From positions 2,108,001-2,172,000 of the forward strand of contig JAHWDD010000009.1 in assembly GCA_023897205.1 (NCBI GenBank): 64,000 bases of DNA. Reading direction: 5' to 3'. This DNA comes from Exophiala sp. HKRS030 (lineage: Eukaryota; Ascomycota; Eurotiomycetes; Chaetothyriales; Herpotrichiellaceae). The notes beneath the pieces were generated by a model that had not been told where the DNA came from, did no database searches, and was given only the letters and a program-made list of their open reading frames with translations. Below, piece by piece: positions 54,003 to 64,000 of the stretch (its first letter is position 1; the number at the start of each line of letters is the position of its first letter). The translations under genes and the position numbers were made by a program.

Positions 54003-57000
54003 TCAACCTGCATGTTGCTTCCTCGGGCTCCTTCGAGGTTGGAAAGACGCGGATCTAGCACCGACGGGTTCCGCACTGGATTTGGTCGATTCTTGACTGT
54101 CTTGTTGATCGCCCTCGTCCTCCATAAGTTCGTTCCATACCGCAGCCATCTCTTCACTCTGCGTATCCAGAAAGTCAAACATCCCTGGCGGCGGCGAACT
54201 AGGCAGTGTTGAGTGTGACGCAAATGGATCATGAAAGTCACTGTTAATCTGATCAGTTGTCATTTCAGAGAGATTGAAGTCGACAAGCTGATTGCCAGAC
54301 ATAGGCGACGAATCCTTCAGAGACGGAAGATCGGGAAAGTCGAAATTGATCGCCTTGTTAGGAGTGGCTTTCTTGCTAGAGCGACGTAATGGTGCTAAAC
54401 CGTCTTCTGGCATATTGAGCAGATGAGGGGCATCACTTGTGATAGCATCATGAATCGAACGCGAAAAAGGTGTCATCGTCGACACGTCTTTATGGCTTGT
54501 ACCAAGAAGGACAGAAATCAGTGCATGTTGATTGTTCGAACGAGCCTTGGGGGTGCGAAAGACTGGATGGAGGTCGGCATTTGGAGACAGATCAGCTCCA
54601 AACTGACGGGATGGTGTCTTGGATGGTGTTTTCAACAGAATCCTTTCTGACCGTCGTTTCGGGGTTGGTGTCATGGGGGGCAATTCTAGATCGACTGGTC
54701 CTTCTTCGAAGAGATGATCGAGCCCATCGTCAATTGTGTTAGCCATAGGGAGAGAGTCGACAGCAGGTGCCATGTTTTCCTTGCCATTCACCTCAACGAC
54801 AACACCGGACATCACTGGTGCAAAGACGTCACGAGTCTTGTTAAGTCTAGGACTTCTTCGCACAAAGGCAGGAAGCATCGAATGCCCCTGAGCAGCCGCG
54901 GCGAGAGTAGTGGTATATTGGCCCGGGTCAGAACGGACTTGCACTTTGTCAGGTGAGGGAAAGAGTTGTCGTCGTATTGGCTTTGGTGAGAAGCCAATCT
55001 CGATCGGCATGCTCTCAGACCCCTGGGGATGTCCTGGGCTAGATTGTACTTGTCTTATTGCTGGGCGATGTCGAGCTCGATTTTGGAGTCCTCTCGGGCC
55101 CGGTTCAGCACTGCTAGCTCGATTAGATCGAGGCATTTCAGGCAATTGTGGTTCATTGTCATCAGCCACGAATTCGTCGTTGTTGGAGTCGTCATTATCG
55201 TTGTCTTCCCCGTCTGGGGCTTCTGTCGCTGTATCTGCCGGTGATGAATCGTCACTCGCAGGAGTTTGAGCATCGCTCTTGAAGCTCGGATTGCCGTTGG
55301 GTCTCTTCGATGTCTTTGCTTGATTTCGTTTCCGCTTGCCTTTGTGGCCTGGTTCCTTTTTCTGCCATTTTTCTGCCGGACGAGGGCACTTTTGTTTATG
55401 AAGCCATAAGCCGCAGGCTAGATTTGACGTCAGTTGGCATCGGGGGGCTCAGCTCTGTATTACTTACGGTTGCACAAGATAATAGCGCCCCAGTTGTCTT
55501 CCTCATCTCCTGTCTGGCGTTCACATTTGTAGCCTCGGAAAGTTTTGATGCTTCCATCCGTGTTGTGACTCAACACTTCCTTGAAACAGCAATGCCCTGC
55601 TTCTAGCGATGTTTCGACCTCATCCCATGCGCAATCAAAAATCTTTGCGTAACCACGACGCCAGGCTGGAGTTTCAATGGCGCCACAGTTGTCGCAATAA
55701 GGGGGCATCTCCCCGTTGGCGATCGCATTTTCCAACCGGGCTCTGGTCTGCTCCTTGCCTACTTTCTTTTTCGATGCAGCCTTTGCTCTCGCTTCCTCCA
55801 TTGTTGGCGCTTCAGACATAAGTGCGTCGCTATCGGGAGCCCATGTCTGAGATCTTTGGATAAGCCGTGGAGCAGGATCGCTTTTTGGAACTTGTGACGG
55901 TTGTATGGAGGCTCTTGCTCGTTGCTCTTTCCGTTGCTGTTCTTCCATGATCTGGCGTGCGCGAGGCACTGGAGCTGGAGCAAGTTTAGGTGATGACATG
56001 GTCGGTCGTGTTGCTGGGGTATATGACTGTGCACGGGAGAAGGGTTTGTGAACCGCAGGTGGTGGTGGTGGGACCATTATTCCTTTGGGCTGAGTTGATC
56101 TTTCAGGGATGGTTTCGCTGTTTTCTTCGAACACTGGTGGAAATGAAATCGACACTCTTTGATCTTGCGCTTCAACCTGATTCAGATCGCCCTCAATGAC
56201 ATGTTTCTCATGAATGAAGTCGTCAAAGTGCATGAGTGGATCGCCGAACAAGTCGTCAAGATTACCACTCATAAACCCGGAATCAGGAACTGATCCTAGC
56301 ATTGTAGGTAGAACTGGGCTCGTTACAGCTGGATGTGAAGGCTCCGGCATAACCGGTGGTGATGAGGGGATATTGGCCGGTGTACTTGAGACACTCCTTC
56401 CGCGTGTGTCCTCAGGAGAACCACCAGGCATGGTCAATAGTTGAGACTGTAGGTTGGGCTCTGTCATCGGCGATGATTCTCTAACCTGAGAGCCCCGGTT
56501 GAGGGTGCTTGGTGCATTCTTCCGGGGTCTGCCACGAGGTTTACCAGCTTTCGATGCGGGAATCGGCGTCGGTGGCCTGACAGGCTCCTCTGTGGGGAGA
56601 GTAGAGTTGTTGGCGGTAAAGGGATTGAGAGCAACAGGTCTGTGCAGTCGTACACTAGAAGCAGTACTTGCAACTACACGAAGTGAATCTGGTTGTTTCT
56701 CAATATTGAAGCTTGCCTTTGTGGGCCAGTCGACCTTGGTTGTCCTTGCTCGTTTACGTGATGGGCCTTCGTCGGCATTCTCATCTCCACTATAGTAACC
56801 AGAATTGAATGAGTCCCGTCTTTCATGAGTGGGTTGACGCCTCCCAGCTCTCGAGCTTGGCCTAGACCCGATGCCACCTTGTCTGGCCGGTGGATTGAAA
56901 GCCTGCGCCAGTGTAGGTGTGGTAGGTCTGCTGCCTGACTCGGGATATGCCGGCGCCTGCGGGGGCTCCCTATTCAGCATGCGGTGCATTGCTTCAAGGC

Positions 57001-57562
57001 CTGTGATATCCACCGGGGATGTCGATCGAGGTAAATTCTGAGCAGTAGTGTTATTTGCCCACAAAGGGCGCGTGCCATCTTGTGAGCTTACACTTCCTGA
57101 TCGATATCTTGGGTTAAACGTGCTGACAGGTGTAAGCCGCAATTTGACCTCCAGTGTCTCCTGGGCATTTCTCGAGAATAAGCCCATGATATTCTTCGTG
57201 ATCCGCCCCGTGACCAAGGCATCATTCTCGGCATCTGAGGGTTGTGCTTGTACAGCCATGGCTTTTGAGAGCAGACCCTGGCCAACAAGAGGTGTATCTG
57301 GTTCGGAATAGTCGTAGGCATAGACAGTGTAATCATTTTCAAGATGTGCTGTCAGCTCTGGGCTTGCGGTCGTCACAGCTTCTAAACAGGTTTTCAGATC
57401 AATGACACCGATCTGATTCGACTCGTCGATGAAGGCAGTCTGGACTTCCAGGGGTTGTGGCCATCGTGCAAGATGATTATCTTTCTGGTCTAGGTCAAAT
57501 GTATAGAGGACTTTTAGTCGTAATGTTCGTATAGAGACACCTTCTCCAGGAGAGGTTGCCAT
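54003..57562 (-). CDS. Spt21/Ams2-like transcription regulator with a GATA-type zinc finger
   Basis: Exon 1 57562..55468, a 50-base intron, and exon 2 55417..54003 give 1169 residues. The N-terminal ~110 residues (LRLKVLYTFDLDQKDNHLARWPQPLEVQ, SPELTAHLENDYTVYAYDYSEPDTPLVGQGLLS) match the conserved domain of Spt21, which promotes histone gene transcription and silencing. A long disordered middle includes the AT-hook-like GKPRGRPRK. The zinc finger starts near residue 622: CDNCGAIETPAWRRG, and its second pair CNPCGLWLHK is completed only across the intron. The two CxxC pairs are 70 residues apart instead of the usual 17-18. The acidic and basic C-terminus holds KTPSKTPSR-like phospho-sites. No frame break is present. 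Role: chromatin-level control of histone or cell-cycle genes, by family. Confidence 0.88.
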
Positions 57563-58428
57563 CTTGTGTTACGAAGAGAAATATGCAAATGTCGGGCGTG
57601 CGAGGGCGACGTGCAGGCAAGCAAACTGAGATCAGAGCATCGCGTGATCGAATCGGTAGCTATGGTGGGAGGGCACAAGAATTGTAAGGCTTGTAGTAGT
57701 CTCGATGAACCGGTACGTGTAGGGTATCGTGTTCTCGATCGTGGATCGGGGTTGGGACCAGCTCGCTTATGGGAACTCCAGGACGATGCAATTGATGAAC
57801 AGAGAAAGTGGCTGCAAATAGCTTTTTGGGTAGTCAATAGGTGAGGTTGAGAGACTTTGGTAGGAGGAGGTATGCAGTTCAGATGAGGGAAGAAAGTGTA
57901 GGACGTGGTAATAAGTACAAGAAAGTCCAGTAGAGGTACCGACGATACTGAAATCTGCCCACACGTCCACTGGTAAACTGCTAGTCGCGTTCAATGGTCA
58001 GGCCAATACCGCGTACTGAAGCGCGAAGTCGGATTGGGTGAATGCAGACGAGTGGGTCTTTAATGACGACGGCCGCGGCTCTGGGGCTTTTGACGGTTGG
58101 AGGGTCGGAGGCTGGAACGCTCAGGCACCTAATCAGGCACCTAGCTAGGCAGATCTTGGGTACGGTGGGCGTGTGTGGGTACCTAATTCGGTGGAAGGTG
58201 GAGGTGTAGGCTGTTGCTGCAGCATTAGACACTCACCACCAGACGAGATACATGTGACCGGCTCCTCTAACCAGACCTCGGTCCTCAAAGAGTAGCTTTG
58301 CCGAGATATTGCTTGGCAATTGAATTCTGGTTTCCGAGTGAGAGAAGAGTTGAAAGCAATCAACAGTTTCTCTTCCCTCACTTCAATAGAAGGGAATCGG
58401 CTCGTCCTTAAGTAATTTTCTCGCAGAC
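57563..58428. other. Divergent promoter of the Spt21-like and SmD2 genes
   Basis: About 870 bases between the two starts; no supported coding content. Confidence 0.6.
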
Positions 58429-59175
58429 ATGGCAGACTCTTCCAAGATTCAGTATGTTGCCTCTCCTCATCCTCCGGTCTTATGACTCAACCCAACCCCG
58501 GTCTATCTTAACTCCGCTTTTGGTCACCTGTTTTGGGTCTGTTCGTTGTATCTTATACTAACCAATTTTCATTTGTTAGGGAATTGCTCAATAAGCCGAG
58601 AAATGAATTGACGTAAGTCGACTTCCCATTTGACGCTTTGTTCCCCATCTATCTTGATACCAGCATGTTCCAACCCACCACCCTTGATGCACGTGGGTTC
58701 CGCTCCGCTCTCTCTTTCAACCCTCCACCATCCATATCGACCCTACTCTGCGATCCATCATTGCGCCATTGCCCTGCGCGTCCATCAATCCATTGAGAGG
58801 ACCATCTTTCTATCCTCATCCAGTCTTTCACTGCTTCCGCTCTTCATACTACCCTTCATTCATAACTAACCATTGTCATATCATAGCGAATATGAAGTTT
58901 CTCTACTCGAAGTCCACGAATTATCCACCGGTCCACTATCAATCCTCATGACAGCCACTCGAACACATACTCAAGTTCTTATATCATGTCGCAACAACCG
59001 AAAACTCCTGGCGCGAGTCAAAGCCTTTGATCGCCATTGCAACATGGTGCTCGAAAATGTCAAGGAAATGTGGACGGAGAAGGCCAAGGGTGGCGCAAAA
59101 GGTGTCAACAAGGATAGATTCATCAGCAAAATGTTTCTTCGAGGTGATAGCGTCATCTTGGTTCTCCTAAGTTGA
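58429..59175 (+). CDS. smd2: Small nuclear ribonucleoprotein Sm D2
   Basis: Three exons, 58429-58451, 58580-58612 and 58887-59175, give 114 residues. The Sm fold is plain: [64 protein letters not shown], then a short basic loop and [23 protein letters not shown]. Sm1 and Sm2 motifs, including the RNA-contacting [17 protein letters not shown] and FLRGDSV, are intact. It is a core ring component of U1, U2, U4 and U5 snRNPs. The two 5' exons are tiny (23 and 33 bases), and the second intron is 274 bases, long for this window. Confidence 0.93.
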
Positions 59176-59597
59176 GTTACGACATACACGATACATCCAT
59201 GGTATCCATTGCGATCTGGCAAATATGCCAACTTATGACAAATGCGGGCGGCGCATATCATCGACTGCTTGGGAACGAACGCTAAGCGCATTGAATACAA
59301 GCTTTTACGTCCTGCCCTGTGATGATCTGGTGCGTTACACAACCACCGCCTTTATGCAGAGGATGGTATATACCAAGCGGATTCGAGGCAAAACCATATC
59401 TGCATGGAAAAGAAGGCAGGTTGAGGGCAAAGGACATTCCGTCGGTCCCGCGGAAGGGCAAGCACAGGAGTAGCAGCCCCTAGGGGACCGCATCCACCAT
59501 TTCTACTATGCGCATGACCCAAGTTGTGCGGACAGTATTAACTTGAGCTGGTGCGATTACATCCTCTATAGCAGGATTTGTGAAAATACCTATATAT
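59176..59597. other. Intergenic, convergent 3' regions
   Basis: About 420 bases between SmD2 and DHA kinase ends; an 82-codon frame (59225-59473) shows no family features. Confidence 0.55.
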
Positions 59598-61396
59598 TCA
59601 AATGCCATCGGCCAAACCCGTGAGAAGCTCCTGCAGACCCCACGCACCTGGATCAGGTATTTTGCCCAGCCATTCTTCCTCTGCTCCGACGTATACTGTT
59701 CGTCCCAAACTAGCCTTGAGATGTTTAGTCTTCTCAGCGCCTTCCTTGGCTGCCGCGGCTGCCTTCTTTACATCCCCACTGCTGCCTAGCGTTTCGACGA
59801 ATGGGATCAAGGCATCCAGAAGTGTCCTGTCACCAACCGCTGCGGGTGTATATTTTCCGAGTGCTTGCAGACTGGACTTCAATGCTGCCGCCCAGATCTT
59901 TGCGTCAACTTTGGTGGCGGATCCCGTATCCTGTTCCCGCAGACCAGCAGCGAGTGCGTTGAGGAAGATGGCATAGATAGCCCCCGAGGTTCCATCCATG
60001 TGATTCTCCACCACTGGCACGATTTTATTGACAAATGCCACGGCATCCGTTGGCAGGTCGCCTTTTGATAATTCTTTCAAGACTGATTCGGCACCACGCT
60101 TGAGGCCAATACCACAGTCTCCGTCCCCGACTATCGTATCGTACTTGGTGACATCAGGCTCTGCTGCGATTACCTTGTCCAAGCCCGCTTTGATTGCCTT
60201 GTGGGCTGCCTCGGGATCAAGGGTCAAGTTGCTAGGTTTAGCGACTCCTCCGCCGACGGATTTGTCGTCAGCTGTTGCCGAGTTGTCGGCATTCCAAGTT
60301 GATGTGGAGATTGCGGCGGCCCATCCAACGGCTTCTGAGGGTGCGTCAAGGAGTTCGAGCATTGATTTCCCAGGACCCAATCCCGTGTCTTCGAGTTTCA
60401 ATAGTGAGGCAGAGAAGCCCATTCCGTTCAACGAGGTCAAGAATGTACCTGCGATGACTCGGACTGGAACGATTCCCCAGTCATCGTTCAGCTGTGTGTG
60501 GATTTCATTTAAGATTCCAGCCAGTTCCAACATTGAAACTCCCCCAGATTGTTGATGAAGAGAACAGTCTTGTCTCCCTTCTTGATGTCAACGTAGTGTC
60601 GATCCTCATCTTTGGGGTCCAGCATTTGACCGAGAATGATTTTGATGAGTTCAGGGAGGCTTGCAGCGACACGATGGCTGCCGGGTTCATTGTGTATACC
60701 CATTCCTACTTCGATCTCCTCCGTCGGGATGATCTCATCTGAATTAGGGTCGGGAATAGCACGACCTGGAACGTGCACATGTTCTAAGGAGGCTCCAACA
60801 GACACAATATTGCCTGCAACCTGTTTTGCAAGGTTGTAGACCTCTGAGAGACTTCCACCGGCCTCGGCTAGAGCACCGATGGTCTTGAGGACCATGATAC
60901 CACCTCCAATGCCACGTCGTCCGACCTTTCCACCCTTTTTCCTGCCAACCCCAACGTCGTCACCGATGGCGTAGAATTCTGTCGCAATGCCTGATGCCTT
61001 GGCCTTTTCAGCAGCCATTCCAAAGTTCAGAACATCTCCAGTATAGTTCATGGTAATCACAAAGACTCCTTTCTCGGTTGGCACCCGGGTAAGAATGGCT
61101 CTTCGCACTTGCTCGGCCGAAGGGGAGGCAAAAATGCTACCGGCGACGCCGGCAGTGAGCAATCCTTTGCCCACGAAGCCTGCGAACCCTGGCTCATGGC
61201 CTGAACCTCCGCCAGAGATGATGGAGACTTTGGGCTTCTCGGTCAAGTTCTTGTCTGGACGACGATAGACGATTTTGTTCTGAGCATCAAATGCTAGGGA
61301 TGGGTTCGTCAAGGTCAGGGAGTTCAAGGCGGATGTGACTAGATGCGTAGCATCGTCGATGAAGTGTTTGGTCTGCATCTTGATTTTTTCAGACAA
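59598..61396 (-). CDS. Dihydroxyacetone kinase, one frame break
   Basis: 599 residues when one break is closed, the normal length for fungal DAK. The DakK domain shows KVSIISGGGSGHEPGFAGFVGKG, FVITMNYTGDVLNFG and EHVHVPGRAI, in which the His covalently holds dihydroxyacetone. Frame is lost in CCCCC at 60541-60545 (+ strand); one more base gives NNLGGVSMLELAGILNE and continues into the DakL domain. That domain has VGDGDCGIGLKRGAESVL and MDGTSGAIYAIFLNAL, which bind ATP-Mg. As read, two overlapping open frames would be annotated as separate half-genes. The start at 61396 is used; MQTKHF at 61378 is an alternative. Reaction: ATP-dependent phosphorylation of dihydroxyacetone (and glyceraldehyde) in glycerol and DHA detoxification metabolism. 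Confidence 0.92.
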
Positions 61397-63392
61397 GCGA
61401 TCTGGTGGTCAGGAGCAGGAGTATTCTTCGAGACTCTCGAGGAATCAACAAGAGGGGAAATAAGGACAGAAAAAGGCCCATGGTGCAGACAGAGGGGACA
61501 TGAAATCACATTTCAGGGATCCTGTCCTGTGCACAGTGAAATGCGGGGAAGTTCTTGAGAGGCTAAATTGCCATGGAGATTCATTAGGTAGGATTTGACT
61601 GCCGCAGGGGAGGGTCGCATTTGGCAGTGAGAATCATCGGCCATTCGCCCGTTGGAAGCAAGTTTGAATGCTGATGTGAGGGAGAAATTCTTCTTGGGTT
61701 GTGTCTCGTAGCTGTGCTTCGGCGAGGTTCACCGAGGGTTCTTTACGCTAAGGTAGTGGCTACACAGAAATAGCCTTAGGTGACATACGTATCGGAGCAC
61801 GCTGAAGGTAGGTTCAGCAACGAGATGGTGGGCGCTTCGGAATACCGGATACGGTTATACCGTACGCCACCAACGATGTCTACCATGGACAATACTAGAA
61901 ATGCACTTTCGCGTTGCATGTCTTCGTCAAACTATTCCGATCCAGGATATCATTCTTGCTAGGAGGGTAATTTTATCAATTCTTCATGAACCTTCCAAGA
62001 ACAATCAAGACCTACCGGATAAATTGTCAGATGGCTTCACTCATACTGTCTCAGACAGGCCGGCCACCTCGGCGCCTTAGCCGGCCGGCGTGCAACCCCA
62101 CGGGTCACTCACCGTTCGACAACCCTAACTCGGTCAGCTCGGTACGATTTGACGCCAGCTGGCTTCGAAGCGTGTGGAGTGGTCCATGTTTAAAAAGTAC
62201 TCGGGTTTGATGGTCCTGTCAGCGATTGAAGCGCTCGCCCTCGGGGTATCTCGAGTCTCGGCTAGCCGTACTTCGCTGCATTCACCCCGTTGTTGGCTTG
62301 CGATGCGAAACGACCACCATGGCTTTATAGTAAAATAATGAAATCGTAGGGATGAACGATTCGTCTCTTAGTCCCTTGGAGTGTCTCGTGCACGTGGATA
62401 TGGGCAAGAGTGTGATACTAATCAACCCAACTCCATGCATTTGCGGAGGTTCTAGCTAGTGACAAATAATCTGTCAGAACAGTGATCAAAAGGCGTAGCT
62501 GTCCAGTCAGTACTTACTCTGGGTTAACAAGAACAAAAATAACCCACTGGCCGTCCCTTCGTCGTGTGTATTGATAACTGTTCTTTACCTGATGTGCAGC
62601 GGGAGCCCTGGCATCGACGACGATGACAGGTCTTCAATGTTGTCTACAGCGATACCCTTCAAGCATTACATCTCCCACGCAACAACGACTACGACAAAAA
62701 TCGTCGGCATCGAATATATAGTGACATATCCATGGATTAGTATAAAGTCCTTAGGATTTGAACTATAGTCAATACACGGCTCATGTCGCTTCAAGGGTGG
62801 CCCAGCGACAAGGAGCATAAGGTCACATGATCAGTCATGAATTCCGTCGAGATTTGATGGCGGCACACATCAAGCTATATTCCGCAACCCTCAGAAGTGG
62901 TGCGATTGACCGTGGCTTCAGGATTTTGCCAAGCATCAGCTCCCTCGCTCCAGCCTAGATGTGAGGAAAAAGTGAGCCGGTGCGCGCCAGTGCGTGCCGG
63001 TGCGTGCAAGTAAAGGCGTGTGTCTAGGCCCAGATCTTTACTGAGGGTTGCTGGCGGCCTATTGAGAAACTGGAACACAATTGGGAGGATTGAGACTGGG
63101 CAAGAACCTCGTCGTAGGCACTCGGTACCTTTGCTGGTCGTGCCTCCCCGCAGTTTTCGGCACTATCCCAACTGGATTGCAATTTGGATCCCCAATCACA
63201 GTCATGCAATCCCTCCACATCGAAGTTCCAACTCAAAACCCGGTTATGCACGGCTGATGCCATCTCAACATCAATCATCACTTGATGTTATTCTTTTATC
63301 TCAAGATCAACTCATAGCAACGGCGCAGATATGCATCAACTACCTAGGAGAGACTAGCCACAACACCAATCTAACAAGCTTGAATTCTCTCA
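61397..63392. other. Intergenic
   Basis: About 2 kb between the divergent DHA kinase and the Zn2Cys6 gene. No gene recognised; 62055-62095 is locally GC-rich with GGCCGGC palindromes. Confidence 0.55.
62977..63007. repeat. Short tandem repeat, ~10-base unit
   Basis: Three imperfect copies of a CCGGTGCGTG-like decamer in the promoter of the downstream Zn2Cys6 gene. Confidence 0.7.
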
Positions 63393-64000
63393 ATGGAGCC
63401 GGCGCGTCAAGCTTTCTCTACCACTCCAACCCCAACGAGGCGACGACGGGCCGCTGCATGTGAAAGATGTAACAAGCGCAGAGTCCGTTGCGATGCCTCA
63501 ACTAGTGGCATGCCTTGTTCCGAATGTAAGAGGTCAAATTCATCCAATTGCAGACTCGTACAGTCCAAGCGCACTAGGTAAGAATTCGACTTTTTCCGAA
63601 TCGCGACCTTTTGACTTACAGGATCGCGCTTCAGAGGGCCAGACGGTAGGTATATTCTACCCGAGCATATCGATAAGCATTCTTCTGGCAGTCCGACTAC
63701 ACCGGATGGCGATGCATCCAAAACACCAGATAAAAATCTTACCAAAAGTACCCACGAGGCAGAGGTTCAAGTCGATCTGGCCCGACTCGTAGGGGCTGAA
63801 GACGGCCACTCTGGCGAGGAATCGACCGACCAACGAGTCCGACGCGCAACCATCCACAACAACTCAGACGAAGAAGCTCCTGCACCGCCGGCAGAGTCAA
63901 AGGCCAATTTCGTCGGCGAAAGCTGGTTCACTTCCTATGTTCTCAGTGCCTCGGGTACAGGTCACTCCGAGCTGCATCGTCCTGTCGAACGTCGTCCCAA
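63393..64000 (+). CDS. Zn2Cys6 transcription factor, 5' part (runs off the window)
   Basis: Exon 1 63393-63577 encodes an Arg-rich start and the zinc cluster with Cys23, 26, 33, 42, 45 and 53 (CERCNKRRVRC...CSECKRSNSSNC). Exon 2 begins at 63635, after a TTCAG acceptor that gives KRTR-GPDGRYILPEH in frame. An earlier acceptor (TTACAG at 63621) would put the frame out and meet a stop. The following 120 residues are an acidic, disordered linker. SWFTSYVLSASG near the window edge starts the region before the middle homology domain. The regulated pathway cannot be told from this fragment. Confidence 0.85.

Noticed and set aside
54003..55169. Independent 388-residue Ser/Pro-rich protein
   Set aside because: The frame continues upstream and joins through a 50-base intron to the Spt21-like protein, completing its second zinc-finger pair.
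59598..61396. Two separate DHA-kinase half genes (DakK and DakL)
   Set aside because: The frames overlap and one extra base in the C run at 60541-60545 fuses them into one normal-length kinase; the split is best explained by a consensus error.
63620..63634. Earlier acceptor (TTACAG) for the last Zn2Cys6 gene
   Set aside because: It puts the next exon out of frame and meets a stop; the TTCAG acceptor at 63634 gives KRTR-GPDGRY in frame.
1..64000. CRISPR arrays, bacterial operon signals, rRNA genes, transposase genes
   Set aside because: None seen; genes have spliceosomal introns and individual promoters, and no reverse transcriptase, transposase or long terminal repeats were recognised.

Overview
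The window reads as the nuclear genome of a filamentous ascomycete (Pezizomycotina). The evidence is the many 45-80 base GT-AG introns, bZIP factors with a DUF3425-type tail, Zn2Cys6 regulators, an Spt21/GATA-type regulator, a GT2 protein with a DUF7928-type N-terminus, and an intron-containing tRNA-Ser. I cannot place it to order. There is one 100-N assembly gap (8282-8381).

Layout. 1-7.6 kb holds the 5' part of a GT2-type glycosyltransferase, a type II membrane GH16 glucanase, a Sec4/Rab8-type GTPase and a small VOC protein. 9-33.6 kb is an accessory block: a lipocalin-like Diels-Alderase/CrtC-type protein, a P450, a bZIP regulator, an SDR, a CaiB/BaiF CoA-transferase, an esterase divergent from a Baeyer-Villiger monooxygenase (BVMO), an aldo-keto reductase, an EthD protein, an AtuA-family protein and an AveC-like membrane protein. 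No PKS, NRPS or terpene cyclase is present, so the block looks more like a catabolic or tailoring cluster than a complete biosynthetic cluster. 35.5-39.9 kb has two uncharacterised proteins and the tRNA. 40.8-47 kb is a compact set of DHDPS-family aldolase, MFS transporter and Zn2Cys6 regulator. 47.9-61.4 kb is housekeeping: Mpv17/PMP22, cullin-4, RPA3, an Spt21-like regulator, SmD2 and dihydroxyacetone kinase. The window ends in the 5' part of another Zn2Cys6 regulator.

Working idea for the accessory block (inference): P450 hydroxylation, SDR oxidation to a ketone, BVMO insertion of oxygen, esterase cleavage, AKR handling of aldehydes, then CoA-transferase and AtuA handling of the acid, under a local bZIP. 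AtuA is known from bacterial acyclic-terpene utilisation, so a terpenoid-like substrate is one possibility.

Caution on quality. Nine reading-frame breaks lie in eight otherwise well-conserved genes, including the essential genes for cullin-4, RPA3 and DHA kinase. Each lies in a G or C run and each is repaired by exactly one more base of that run. I read these as consensus homopolymer undercalls, not pseudogenes, and give gene spans across the breaks.
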